The position numbers were made by a program, and so were the translations under genes. From Tessaracoccus flavescens (GTDB lineage Bacteria; Actinomycetota; Actinomycetes; Propionibacteriales; Propionibacteriaceae), in the NCBI RefSeq assembly GCF_001998865.1, contig NZ_CP019607.1, positions 1,488,001-1,552,000 of the forward strand: 64,000 nucleotides of DNA, in the 5' to 3' direction. Within the stretch, counting starts at the first letter, position 1, and the number at the start of each line of letters is the position of its first letter. The notes below the pieces were generated by a model. That model had not been told where the DNA came from. It saw only the letters and a list, made by a program, of their open reading frames with translations, and did no database searches. Shown here one piece after another: positions 1 through 8,204 of this stretch.

Positions 1-411
1 GTCACCGCCGGCTACCGCGTCTACTTCACCTCCGCCGCCGACCTCGCCGCCCGCTGCCACCGCGCCGCGATCGAAGGCAAGTGGTCCACCATGATGCGTT
101 TCTTCGCCGGTCCGACCCTGCTCATCATCGACGAGCTTGGCTACCTCCCGCTGCCCGGCGAGGCCGCCTCAGCCTTGTTCCAGGTCATCAACCAGCGCTA
201 CCTGAAGACCTCGATCGTGATCACCACGAACCGGCCGGTCGGAGCCTGGGGCGAGATCCTCGGCGACACCACCGTCGCCGCCGCCATGCTCGACCGGCTC
301 CTCCACCGCTCCGTCGTCATCACCCTCGACGGCCCCTCCTACCGACTCCGCAACCACCACGCCGCAGCCGACGAACTACGCCGCGCCACAACCGGCACCA
401 ACCTGCGCTAA
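1..411 (+). CDS. istB: IstB-like ATPase of IS21-family element, C-terminal part
   Basis: IstB is the AAA+ helper ATPase that works with the IstA transposase. The frame is open from base 1, so the N-terminus with Walker A is outside the window. Visible parts are the Walker B stretch LLIIDELGYLPL (around 121-156), the sensor-like VITTNRP and the C-terminal IstB pattern WGEILGDTTVAAAMLDRLLH. The protein ends with TNLR at 411, which is a normal distance from the element end. A start at the internal ATG at 91 would remove most of the ATPase domain and is not the true start. Homology is clear from the motifs, but activity cannot be judged without the missing part. Confidence 0.9.
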   Translation, partial: VTAGYRVYFTSAADLAARCHRAAIEGKWSTMMRFFAGPTLLIIDELGYLPLPGEAASALFQVINQRYLKTSIVITTNRPVGAWGEILGDTTVAAAMLDRLLHRSVVITLDGPSYRLRNHHAAADELRRATTGTNLR

Positions 412-474
412 CCTAACCCCGCGACCTGAGGAACTTCGACGAGCAACTCTGGGGAAATTCGCTGAGCACCGTCA
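1..474 (+). mobile_element. Right end of an IS21-family element (partial, begins outside window)
   Basis: This is the 3' part of an IS21-type insertion sequence: an istB-like ATPase reading frame followed by about 60 non-coding bases. The element ends in ...CACCGTCA at position 474, so on the opposite strand it begins 5'-TG, which is the usual terminal dinucleotide of IS21-family elements. Immediately after the CA end comes the 5' half of a tRNA-Lys gene on the minus strand, which fixes the boundary. The left end and istA lie outside the window. It is clearly different in protein sequence from the IS21-type element at 49801-51971, so it is not the same IS. Confidence 0.8.
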
Positions 475-514
475 GGTTAAGAGCCAGGTGCTCTACCGAC
501 TGAGCTATAGGGGC
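475..514 (-). tRNA. tRNA-Lys(CTT), 5' part only, interrupted by IS21 element
   Basis: Read on the minus strand from 514, the sequence starts GCCCCTATAGCTCAG and carries the D-arm and the 5' strand of the anticodon arm. The anticodon loop CTCTTAA has T33, anticodon CTT (tRNA positions 34-36) and A37. The tRNA sequence stops at position 40 where the IS21 end begins at 474. The 3' half (anticodon-stem closure, T-arm, acceptor strand) is not adjacent. If the rest lies beyond the far end of the IS, this is a simple insertion; otherwise it is a relic. Confidence 0.85.
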
Positions 515-616
515 TCTTCGGAATCAAGGGTGTACCTGTCGCTCAGTTCACCGGTCCACGGGGGATCGCGCCTGCGGATCCGCGAGCCGCCCCACCGTGC
601 AAGACTCTGGGACCCG

Positions 617-1501
617 TCAGCGGGGGGCGCCGCCTCCTCCTGCGCCGGGCACATTGTTCGTCTGGCTGGGATTAACCCCATGTTGCGACCCGCCGGAAGG
701 CCACCCTTCGGGAGTCAGCAGCGCGGGCGAGTTGCGGGTCGCGGCGATCTGCGACTGCAACTCGTCCGAGGCGGCCGCGAGGTCGGGGTTGTTCGTGGCC
801 TTCGCAATCTCGTCGAGCAGCCGCGCGAGGATCTTCGTGGCCTTTACGGTGCGGGAGTACAGGCCGCCCCCCGTGGCCGTCGCGGCCATGGTGTCCACCG
901 TCGCGCGACGGATGGCCTGCCTGCACTCGAGGAAGATGGCGCGGTTGAAGCAGGCGATCGCTCCGAGGGCGTTGGCCACGGCAGAGGCCACACCCGAGAG
1001 CTCAGTGCTCGCCCCGGCCTGCACCTTGCTCGCGTTGCCGTAGCTCTCGGCCGACTTGCCGGTCCAGCCCTCGAGCTTCGAGACGCCGTTGATCTCGACG
1101 GTGAAGCCACCGATGGTCGACGAGGCCGACTCCCAGGTGGCCGCATCCCGCTCGAGCGCCGCCGGCACGTGTGCCGCCTTGTCACCCAACTGGTTGATCG
1201 CCTCCGCGATCTCCCGCAGCGCCTTGTCGCAGGCGGCCTTGATCATCGCGCCGGAGTCGAAGAAGGGCTTGAACATCTGTTCGACGATGGTGCCCGAGAG
1301 CTTGGCCTGGAGGAAGTGGAGCCTGCGCCGCTCGGCGTCCTTCTTGTCGAGGCGGTAGGCCGTCCCGACGGCCTCCATCAGTCCGGAGAGTTGATCGACC
1401 ACCTCCTCGAACTCCGTGGTGGCCCGGAGGTCGAGCTCCGCCTTTGCCGCATACTGCTTGATCGCTCCTACGACCGCGTCGGCCTGCATGGCAAGCATCA
1501 C
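617..1501 (-). CDS. Helical WXG-type protein, third gene of ESX-like cassette I
   Basis: This 294-residue protein is mostly alpha-helical, with a WTG motif (Trp146) in the segment GWTGKSAESYGNAS, like the helix-turn-helix signature of WXG100-type secreted proteins but in a longer chain. The C-terminal 30 residues are Gly/Pro-rich and probably disordered. There is no signal peptide or membrane segment. The start ATG overlaps the stop of the upstream gene (ATGA), so the pair is translationally coupled. The paralogue at 5181-5978 has the same motif at nearly the same position (Trp145). A role as an ESX/type VII substrate or chaperone partner is inference; no exact family is recognised. Confidence 0.7.
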   Translation of the reverse strand: MMLAMQADAVVGAIKQYAAKAELDLRATTEFEEVVDQLSGLMEAVGTAYRLDKKDAERRRLHFLQAKLSGTIVEQMFKPFFDSGAMIKAACDKALREIAEAINQLGDKAAHVPAALERDAATWESASSTIGGFTVEINGVSKLEGWTGKSAESYGNASKVQAGASTELSGVASAVANALGAIACFNRAIFLECRQAIRRATVDTMAATATGGGLYSRTVKATKILARLLDEIAKATNNPDLAAASDELQSQIAATRNSPALLTPEGWPSGGSQHGVNPSQTNNVPGAGGGGAPR

Positions 1502-2727
1502 TGCACCTCCTGGACGAAGAAGACGTTCTGCTCTTCCACATAGTTGTAGTCCTTGGCCGCACTCGTCAGCCGATCACCGACGGCGGTGAACTCGGTGCCG
1601 GCCTTCGACGACCATTCGGCGCTCATGGTCGACAACTCGGTGACCCCGAGATCCGGGATGAGCCCGTAGTCCTGGGCGACGGGGGCGGCAGATGAGGTCT
1701 TCGTGGCCTCCCCGCTCAGCGCGTACCAGGTCTGTGCCGCCTTGGTGAGTTGCTCGGGTGTGACTTCGTAGTCGCCGGGCGGCTCCGGCTTCTCGCCGGG
1801 GGGTTCCTGCTTCTCGCCAGGAGGTTCCGTGGGTGGCTCGCCCGGAGGGTCGCTCTGTTCGCCCGGAGGATCCGCGGGTCCCGGCGGATCGGTGGGTCCA
1901 GGGGGATCCGTGGGACCAGGGGGGTCCGTGGGTCCAGGGGGATCGGTCGGTTCGCCCGGAGGATCCGTGGGGATCGTCGGGGGTTCCGTGGGGGTCGTCG
2001 GAGGCTGCACCGGGTTGATCGGGTCGAGAGGATCGCCAGGATTGGTCGGGTCACCCGGATTGGTCGGATCGCCAGGATTGGTCGGGCCACCCGGATTGCC
2101 GCCCTTGTCACCACCGGCCCCGTTGATCTCGTCCCAGTCGGAGATGCCGTCACCGTCCGAGTCGCGGTTGCGCAACTCCTCCTCGCTGCCAGGTACGTAA
2201 TCGGGGACGCCGTCGCCGTCGAGATCGGTGCCCGAGCCGGACGTCGCGGTGCCCAGTCCCGCCGCGGCGGGGCCACCGAGCCCTCCGCCGCCGAGGCCAC
2301 CACCAAGGCCACCACCGCCCAGTCCGCCGCCGAGCCCGGCGGGGACGCCTGCTCCAGCTCCAGTCGGCACCGCCGGGGCACCTCCCGCCGGAGCCATCGG
2401 TGCTGCGCCGAGCGGCATGCCTCCCCCGATGCCTGCTGCCGCCGGACCACCCGGACCGCCAGCAGCCGCACCGGCCCCGAGGCCGCCTCCCGCGCCCGCG
2501 CCTGCGGAGCCGCCACCCTGGCCGCCGCCCATGCCCATCATCGGAGGCATCATGCCTCCCTGACCTGCGCCGGCGCCGCCCTTACCGCCCGAGGCGTTGG
2601 GGTTGATCATCGCCTCGCGCAGGTCGGCGTCGCCCAACTCGTCCTCGCTGTCCTCGCGGATTCCGCTGAAGCGGCTCTCGGCCGCCCGGCGCTCCAGTTC
2701 GGCCCAGGCCTGTTCTGACTCGCTCAT
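1498..2727 (-). CDS. Gly/Pro-rich protein with DxDGDG motifs and helical C-terminus (cassette I)
   Basis: A 409-residue modular protein. The N-terminal 50 residues are charged and conserved with the paralogue at 5975-7309 (WAELERRAAES, FSGIRED, MINPNASGGKGG, MMPPMM). A Gly/Ala-rich stretch follows. Then come two calcium-type acidic motifs, DLDGDGVPD and DSDGDGISDWDE, of the thrombospondin-3/EF-hand-like kind. A long Pro-rich tract is built on PGPTDPP repeats. The last ~90 residues form a helical domain starting YEVTPEQLTKAAQTW and containing EWSSKAG, a WXG-like bend. There is no signal peptide. It overlaps the upstream YbaB-like gene by 4 bases (ATGA). The layout recalls Pro-rich ESX secretion-associated proteins, but the function is unknown. 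Confidence 0.75.
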   Translation of the reverse strand: MSESEQAWAELERRAAESRFSGIREDSEDELGDADLREAMINPNASGGKGGAGAGQGGMMPPMMGMGGGQGGGSAGAGAGGGLGAGAAAGGPGGPAAAGIGGGMPLGAAPMAPAGGAPAVPTGAGAGVPAGLGGGLGGGGLGGGLGGGGLGGPAAAGLGTATSGSGTDLDGDGVPDYVPGSEEELRNRDSDGDGISDWDEINGAGGDKGGNPGGPTNPGDPTNPGDPTNPGDPLDPINPVQPPTTPTEPPTIPTDPPGEPTDPPGPTDPPGPTDPPGPTDPPGPADPPGEQSDPPGEPPTEPPGEKQEPPGEKPEPPGDYEVTPEQLTKAAQTWYALSGEATKTSSAAPVAQDYGLIPDLGVTELSTMSAEWSSKAGTEFTAVGDRLTSAAKDYNYVEEQNVFFVQEVQ

Positions 2728-3497
2728 CGGTAGTCCCTCCGTGGGTTGATCATCGCCCGGTAGGCGGCGTGCAGCAGGGCACGCTCCTCCATCAGGTCAT
2801 CGAGTTCTGCGTTGGTGCGGTCGACGGGGAGGTGGCGCGCGTAGGCGTCTGCCGCCGCCGCGACCACGTGGGTGGAGATCGCGCCGACGTGGTTGTCGTC
2901 GAGCCAGTCCTCGTCGAAGTCGACCGACTCGGCAAGGCCCTCGTCGTTCAGCGTGACGGTGACTCCTTGGGAACGGCCGGTGGCGAGGGGCCGAGACTCC
3001 GGGTCGTCGTGCTCGGCGCGCGCGATGGCGCGTTCGATCCGCCCGTTCTGTTCGTCGAAGAGCTGGGAGAACGCGATCAGGGTGCGGTTGGACAGTCGAG
3101 GGAGCTGGTTGAACTCCACCAGGGCCTCGCGGTCGAGCGTACGCAGCGTCTCGGCCACATCGGGCCCGGTGTCGACCGGGTCGTCGAGCGAGGCGAGCCG
3201 CACCGTCGACGGCGCCAGCGCCTCACGGAAGTGATTCTCAAGGGTGTCCTCGCCCGTGATCTTGTGGAACCAGACCGGGCTCACCCTGACCCTTGTGATG
3301 CGGTCGTTCTCGACCCACACCCGAACGATCCGGTCGCTGTCCGCGAAACCGCCCGCGTGTTCGTCAGCCGCCTCATCGCCGGCCTCTTCCGCGCTGTACC
3401 TGGGCGCGGCGAGCGGATCGAACTCGTCGGCATCTGCCGCGACGTGCCCAGCGGGCGGTACCGACTCGTCGTCGATGTCGAATGCTCCGTGCGTCAT
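2724..3497 (-). CDS. YbaB/EbfC-like ESX-associated protein (cassette I)
   Basis: This 257-residue protein has an acidic N-terminal ~45 residues followed by RIVRVWVENDRITRVRVSP, the beta-hairpin pattern of the YbaB/EbfC fold, and helical segments. A second similar strand pair (GVTVTLNDEGLAESVDF) follows around residues 175-195, so the chain may hold two YbaB-like halves. ATG 3497 is chosen over the upstream GTG at 3503 because AAGGGTG sits just before it and the paralogue also starts M(T/S)HGAFD. It heads a three-gene unit reading into 2727 and 1501. YbaB-like proteins occur in mycobacterial ESX loci (EspL); the role here is inferred from that. Confidence 0.7.
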   Translation of the reverse strand: MTHGAFDIDDESVPPAGHVAADADEFDPLAAPRYSAEEAGDEAADEHAGGFADSDRIVRVWVENDRITRVRVSPVWFHKITGEDTLENHFREALAPSTVRLASLDDPVDTGPDVAETLRTLDREALVEFNQLPRLSNRTLIAFSQLFDEQNGRIERAIARAEHDDPESRPLATGRSQGVTVTLNDEGLAESVDFDEDWLDDNHVGAISTHVVAAAADAYARHLPVDRTNAELDDLMEERALLHAAYRAMINPRRDYR

Positions 3498-3710
3498 GAT
3501 CACCCTTCGCCGACCAACAGTTAAGCAAACGGAAGGGTCAGCCTCCCCATGCCTGGCGATCGTTATCCACAGTCAGAGGCGATCCCATGTCCTGAAGCCG
3601 GTCGAGCGCCTACGCTGTCACGGGGAAGCGGCAGATCCGTCCGTCCGGCCTTGCGAGCCGGTAGCGGTCGGCACGTATCCGCGAGCTGACAGCGGAAGAA
3701 AGAGGTGACC

Positions 3711-4409
3711 ATGACGAACCAACCATGGAGCAGCGGCCAGCCTCAGGGGCAACCCGGCTGGCGGCAGGGCCAGTCTCCCAACCCCGGCCCTCCGCAGCCC
3801 CGCTGGCAGCAGGCCCCCGGCCAAACCCAGGGATTCTCCGGCCCGGGCGGGCAGCCGCCTCGCGGAGGCAGCAAGCTTCCACTTGTCATCGGCGCCATCG
3901 TCCTGCTGGCCGCCATCGTGGCCGTCGCCGCATTCTTCCTCACCAGGCCCGGTGAGGGGCCGACGGCCAGCGTATCCCCGTCCACGTCGGCCACAGCTGC
4001 GTCTCCCGAGGAGTCGACGGGCCCGACAGATGAGCCGAACGGCGGCGACATCAGGGAGTTCACCTTCGACGACGCCCCGCAAGAGGTCAACGGCTGGGCT
4101 GCCCAATCTGTGCCAGAGGGCCACTCGGGCATGTTCTACGCGAAGGACGGGGCGATGGACGAGGCCGGGCTGGACCTCATGATCAACGTCATCAATGCTG
4201 ACCTCCCGTTCGATGTGGCCGTCTCGGACCTCGAGGCTGTCAGGGAGTCGGCAGCGGGCCGGGTCAGGTGCGGAGTCGAGGGGGTCCTCGGCCAGGTGTG
4301 TTACGTGGAGACCAACCAGTTCGGGGTCCTGGCCGTCTCGCCGACCGCTGAGGCACCGGACGAGGACGTGTCAGCTGTCGCAGAGGCCATCGCGGAGCTT
4401 CACCCGTAG
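3711..4409 (+). CDS. Single-pass membrane protein with Pro/Gln-rich N-terminus, copy 1
   Basis: This 232-residue protein has a Pro/Gly/Gln-rich cytoplasmic N-terminus (about 1-50), one transmembrane helix (LPLVIGAIVLLAAIVAVAA, about residues 53-75), a Ser/Thr/Pro-rich linker and an extracellular domain with a Cys pair (RVRCGVEG and GQVCYVE). The linker-domain junction (GPTDEPNGGDIREFTFDDAP) is identical in the next gene, so the two are tandem duplicates. The ATG at 3711 has AAAGAGGTGACC before it, preferred to the GTG at 3705. It is transcribed divergently from cassette I. Its position between two ESX-like cassettes suggests a link, but its function is unknown. Confidence 0.75.
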   Translation: MTNQPWSSGQPQGQPGWRQGQSPNPGPPQPRWQQAPGQTQGFSGPGGQPPRGGSKLPLVIGAIVLLAAIVAVAAFFLTRPGEGPTASVSPSTSATAASPEESTGPTDEPNGGDIREFTFDDAPQEVNGWAAQSVPEGHSGMFYAKDGAMDEAGLDLMINVINADLPFDVAVSDLEAVRESAAGRVRCGVEGVLGQVCYVETNQFGVLAVSPTAEAPDEDVSAVAEAIAELHP

Positions 4410-4477
4410 CCGCCAGCGGTGAACTCGCTGCAGGTCGGCCGTAGTCTCGTAAGCTGACCACGAAGAAAGAGGTGACC

Positions 4478-5176
4478 ATGACGAACCAACCGTGGAACAG
4501 CGGCCAGCCTCAGGGGCAGCCCGGCTGGCAGCAGAGCCAGCCTCAGAGCCCCGGCCCTCCGCAGCCCGGCTGGCAGCAGCACCCCGTTCAACCGCAGGGA
4601 TTCTCCGGCCCGGGCGGGCAGCCGCCTCAGGGAGGCAGCAAGCTTCCACTTGTCATCGGCGCCATCATCCTGGTGGTCGCCATCGTGGCCGTCGCCGCAT
4701 TCTTCCTCACCAGGCCCGGTGACGAGCCGACTGCAAGCGGGACACCCACCACCTCGGCCACAGCGTCCTCGCCGGACGAGTCGACCGGCCCGACAGACGA
4801 GCCGAACGGCGGCGACATCAGGGAGTTCACCTTCGACGACGCCCCACAAGACGTCAACGGGTGGAAGGCCCAGCCGGTCCTCGAAGGCATGAAGGGCACC
4901 TACTACCTCAGGGACGGCGTGGCCTCGGGAGGAAGAGCACAGATCGGTGTCAGACCCTTCTCGACGAGCCTCGAGCTCGCGGCCAGCGAGTTCACCGACC
5001 CACACGAATCCTCCGACGGACGGGTCATCTGCGGCGAGAGCGAACTCACCGGCAAGGCCTGCTACGTGGACACCGCAGACTTCGGAGTCCTGTCCGCCTC
5101 GACCGCGGACGGGGACGTGGTCACACTTGAGGACATTCAGGCCATCGCCGACGCCATCGCCTCCGCACACCCGTGA
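4478..5176 (+). CDS. Single-pass membrane protein with Pro/Gln-rich N-terminus, copy 2
   Basis: Tandem paralogue of 3711-4409 with the same length (232 residues), the same Pro/Gln-rich N-terminus, near-identical transmembrane helix and the same linker, ending in a diverged extracellular domain with conserved cysteines (RVICGES, GKACYVD). The first ~150 codons are far more alike than the rest, so either the N-terminal half is under constraint or gene conversion has acted. Only 68 bases separate the copies, and the ribosome-binding stretch GAAAGAGGTGACC is repeated. It ends 4 bases before the convergent gene ending at 5181. No enzymatic motif is visible. Confidence 0.75.
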   Translation: MTNQPWNSGQPQGQPGWQQSQPQSPGPPQPGWQQHPVQPQGFSGPGGQPPQGGSKLPLVIGAIILVVAIVAVAAFFLTRPGDEPTASGTPTTSATASSPDESTGPTDEPNGGDIREFTFDDAPQDVNGWKAQPVLEGMKGTYYLRDGVASGGRAQIGVRPFSTSLELAASEFTDPHESSDGRVICGESELTGKACYVDTADFGVLSASTADGDVVTLEDIQAIADAIASAHP

Positions 5177-5180
5177 CAGA

Positions 5181-5978
5181 TCAGGAGTGCGGCCAGGACT
5201 CGCTCACCCGGTTCCTGGCAGCCTGAACGTTGGCCTCCAGCGAGTCGATCGCAGCCTGGGAAGTCTGCAGGTTCAGGTGTTCGTTCATCACCTTGGTCAG
5301 CGCGGCGAGTTCGTGCGCCGCCCTGAAGGTGCAGGCATAGGACCCGGGCAGACCGATCGGGGCACCCTTGATCCGCAGCCTGGTGGTGAGGATCTCTTCG
5401 GCCAACTGTTCCATGATCTGCTCGTTCAGGTCGGCCACCAACCGGATCGATCCGGGCATAGATTCGGTGCCAGAGCTGAGCTTGGTCGCGGCGGACGTCT
5501 GCACCTGGGTCATGGAGCCGTAGCCTGACGAGGCCTGCCCGGACCAGCCCGGGATGGCCTTCAACTGGCTGATGAGTTCCGGGACCTGGGACACGGCCGA
5601 CTTGACCTCGACCCACGTCCCCTCGCCTGCCTCCAACTCGGGAACGGCCCGGCTCGCGGTCTGCTCGGCTTCGGTCAGGGTGCTCGCCTGGGCCTGGAGC
5701 GTCTTGAGGTTGTGCTCACGCGCCTGCTCGCCGACCACCTCGGCCATCTGCAGCGCGGCCTTGAGCGCCGGAGTGACGGTCGCGATGGCGGGCGCCAGCT
5801 TCATCGCGGCGGCATCCTTCTGGTACGCCTTGTGCACGGCGTCCTGCAGCGCGTAGTGCAGGTGCATCACCTTGTACTCGCTCCGGCTGGCCTTCTGTCG
5901 CGCCTTGCTTGCCGCCTTGACCTTTGCGACGATCTGCTTCGCCATCGCGATGATGGCCTCGATCGGGTTCATCGTCAT
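5181..5978 (-). CDS. Helical WXG-type protein, third gene of cassette II
   Basis: A 265-residue, mostly helical protein with long Ala/Gln/Lys-rich heptad-like stretches and the motif GWSGQASSGYGSMTQVQ (Trp145), matching the WTG motif of its paralogue at 617-1501. No signal peptide or transmembrane segment is seen. Two starts are possible: ATG 5978, overlapping the upstream stop as ATGA, or ATG 5972, which is better spaced from AGGAAGG. By analogy with WXG100 proteins it may form a helical hairpin dimer or a pair with the upstream product; that is inference. Confidence 0.7.
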   Translation of the reverse strand: MTMNPIEAIIAMAKQIVAKVKAASKARQKASRSEYKVMHLHYALQDAVHKAYQKDAAAMKLAPAIATVTPALKAALQMAEVVGEQAREHNLKTLQAQASTLTEAEQTASRAVPELEAGEGTWVEVKSAVSQVPELISQLKAIPGWSGQASSGYGSMTQVQTSAATKLSSGTESMPGSIRLVADLNEQIMEQLAEEILTTRLRIKGAPIGLPGSYACTFRAAHELAALTKVMNEHLNLQTSQAAIDSLEANVQAARNRVSESWPHS

Positions 5979-7309
5979 ACCTTCCTGGCTTCGGCGGTAC
6001 TGAAGTCTTCGGCAGCGGTGTAGCCGTCGGCGATGCTGTAGAGCTTGTCCGAGATGACCCCGAACTCGCTGCTGGCCGACGTGGACTGGCTGGTCACGTC
6101 ACCGCCGAGGCTCGCGACCGAGTTGGTCTTGATCAGACCCATGTCCGTTGGCACCTGGGTGGTGGACACCTTGCCGACCGAGTCACTGAGCGATGCCCAC
6201 TGCTTGGCGATCTCACGGAGCTGGTCAGGGGTGACGGTGTAGCCGACCTTTTCTCCACCACCCGTTCCGCCGGTGTCGGTGTCACTGCCGCCGGTGCGGT
6301 CCCCGCCCGTGTTACCTGTGTCCCTGCCACCAGGGTCCCTGGAGCCGTCGTCACCGATCGGGTTTGTCGTCGGGTCCTGGGGAAGCCAAGGCTGGGTGGG
6401 AGTGTCCTTGGGTGGGTTCGTCGGCGGGTACGTGGGCGGATTGGTCGGCGGATTGGTGGGTGGGTTCGTCGGCGGGTACGTGGGCGGATTGGTCGGCGGA
6501 TACGTGGGCGGATTCGTCGGCGGATACGTGGGCGGATTCGCCGGCGGATACGTGGGCGGATTCGTCGGCGGATACGTGGGAGGGGTCCACGGATTGGTCG
6601 GCGGCTCCGCCGGGGGGTACCCCGGGGGAATCTCGGGGCCGTCGTTGTCCCACGGCAGCGGATCCGTGCCGTAGCGACCGTTGTCGTCGCCGCCGGGACC
6701 GCCCCCGTTGTCCCCCCCGGGGTCGCTTCCTAGGCGGCCGCCGTTGTCGCGGAGCCACTCGTCGTAGTCGGAGATCCCGTCTCCGTCAGAGTCGACGTCC
6801 TTGCGCATGTAGGTGTCGGGGATACCGTCACCGTCTGTGTCGACCATCGGCAGATCCGATCCACCTGCAGCCATCGGACCGCCGCCAAGGCCACCGAGCC
6901 CACCGAGCCCGCCAGTCGACCCTCCCGGGCCGCCGGTCCCGAGACCGTTCGGCCCACCGAGCGCCCCGGTCGTGCCGAGCGCAGCGGTATTGGCAGCGGC
7001 CGGGGCCGCGCCCGACCGCAGGGCCGACCCACCGAGGGCAGATGCCGCATTCGGGTCAACGCCGGGTGCCATGCCGCCAGCGACCCCTGGCTTCCCGGCG
7101 GCGCCTCCTGCGCCACCCATCATCGGAGGCATCATGCCTCCCTGGCCGCCCTTGTTGCCGCCCTTGGATCCGGAGGCGTTCGGCTGGATGGCCGCCTCAC
7201 GCAGCGCGTTCGGATCCACCTCGTCGTCGCTGTCTGCGCGGATGCCGCTGAAGGTGCTCTCCGCGGCTCGGCGTTGAAGTTCTTCCCATGCCGATTCGGC
7301 GTCGTTCAT
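5975..7309 (-). CDS. Gly/Pro-rich protein with DxDGDG motifs and helical C-terminus (cassette II)
   Basis: A 444-residue paralogue of 1498-2727 with the same order of parts. The conserved N-terminus has WEELQRRAAES, FSGIRADSDDE and PNASGSKGG. A Gly/Ala-rich tract follows, then two calcium-type motifs, DTDGDGIPD and DSDGDGISDYDEW. A long tract of PPTYPPTN repeats comes next, then a ~90-residue helical C-terminal domain beginning YTVTPDQLREIAKQWASL. The Pro tract differs in sequence from cassette I, so only composition, not sequence, is kept there. ATGA overlaps link it to both neighbours. The PPTYPPTN repeat DNA is itself a tandem repeat (about 6410-6590). Confidence 0.75.
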   Translation of the reverse strand: MNDAESAWEELQRRAAESTFSGIRADSDDEVDPNALREAAIQPNASGSKGGNKGGQGGMMPPMMGGAGGAAGKPGVAGGMAPGVDPNAASALGGSALRSGAAPAAANTAALGTTGALGGPNGLGTGGPGGSTGGLGGLGGLGGGPMAAGGSDLPMVDTDGDGIPDTYMRKDVDSDGDGISDYDEWLRDNGGRLGSDPGGDNGGGPGGDDNGRYGTDPLPWDNDGPEIPPGYPPAEPPTNPWTPPTYPPTNPPTYPPANPPTYPPTNPPTYPPTNPPTYPPTNPPTNPPTNPPTYPPTNPPKDTPTQPWLPQDPTTNPIGDDGSRDPGGRDTGNTGGDRTGGSDTDTGGTGGGEKVGYTVTPDQLREIAKQWASLSDSVGKVSTTQVPTDMGLIKTNSVASLGGDVTSQSTSASSEFGVISDKLYSIADGYTAAEDFSTAEARKV

Positions 7310-8127
7310 CGCTGGTCCTTCCTCGGGTTAAGGATTGCTGTCAAGACTGTCGAGAGGAGCCTCTGCTCCTGGTCGAGGCTTTCGAGGGCCTCGTTCGGCT
7401 GCCTGGGCACGTACTTCTCATGCGCGCGATCGGCAGCGTGCTGGACGTGGGTGACGAGGGAGCCGACCTGGGCCTGGTCGAGCCACTGCTCGTCGAAGTC
7501 GACCTCCGACGTGTTTCCCCACTCGTCGACGGTGACCGTGACGCCCTGGGAGCGACCGGAGAAACTCCGCGGCGCCCATGCGCTCTGCTCTGCCTCGACC
7601 GCCGCCTCGTACTGCTGGCCCAACTCTTCTGCCACCGCCCCGACAGCCTCGATCGTGTCGAGGGTGAACGGTAGCGACTCGAAGATGGCGCGCACCTCGT
7701 CTGGGAGCGCGGCCAGGTCCTCCATCGGACCAGCCGGTTCCGACTGTTCGGCATCACGCTCCTGCGCCGCCCGGTCGAGGCTCGCCATCATCAGGGCCTC
7801 GCGGAAGTGGTTATGCAGGCTGTCCTTCGGGCCGAGTTTGGTGAACCAGACCGGGCTGATCCGGTTCTTCACCAGTCGGCCGTCCTCGAGCCAGACGCGG
7901 ACGAGCCGGTCCTCGTCGGAGAAACCGCCGTCGCCCTCATCCTCTTCCTCGGGCTCCTCGGTCTGCCCGGAGGAGTAGGCCGGAGCGGCGAGGGGATCCT
8001 CTTCCTCGGCGGCGGGCTCGGCGGAACGACGCGGCGGCGCAGGCGCGATCTCCTCGACCTCGTCGCCTTCAGCGAAGGACGCGGCAGGCACCGCCTCGTC
8101 GTCCGGATCGAACGCTCCGTGCGACAT
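7306..8127 (-). CDS. YbaB/EbfC-like ESX-associated protein (cassette II)
   Basis: This 273-residue paralogue of 2724-3497 begins MSHGAFDPDDE. It has an acidic N-terminal region, RLVRVWLEDGRLVKNRISPVW in the YbaB-like hairpin, and GVTVTVDEWGNTSEVDFDEQ in a second hairpin, followed by a helical C-terminus. ATG 8127 is preferred over the longer frame because CAGGGGGTG lies just upstream and the paralogue starts the same way. The C-terminus overlaps the next gene by 4 bases. The gene starts 77 bases after the YhgE/Pip gene on the same strand, so read-through from the MMPL operon is possible. Confidence 0.7.
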   Translation of the reverse strand: MSHGAFDPDDEAVPAASFAEGDEVEEIAPAPPRRSAEPAAEEEDPLAAPAYSSGQTEEPEEEDEGDGGFSDEDRLVRVWLEDGRLVKNRISPVWFTKLGPKDSLHNHFREALMMASLDRAAQERDAEQSEPAGPMEDLAALPDEVRAIFESLPFTLDTIEAVGAVAEELGQQYEAAVEAEQSAWAPRSFSGRSQGVTVTVDEWGNTSEVDFDEQWLDQAQVGSLVTHVQHAADRAHEKYVPRQPNEALESLDQEQRLLSTVLTAILNPRKDQR

Positions 8128-8204
8128 CAACACCCCCTGGAGTGGAACAGCATTCCCGGCCATTAAATCAGCCGATGGGGTCCCTTCCAGGGGTGTTGCG
8201 TCGT

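Noticed and set aside
617..8127. Complete type VII secretion system
   Set aside because: WXG-like and YbaB-like proteins are present but no EccC/EssC ATPase, EccD or mycosin is seen in the window.
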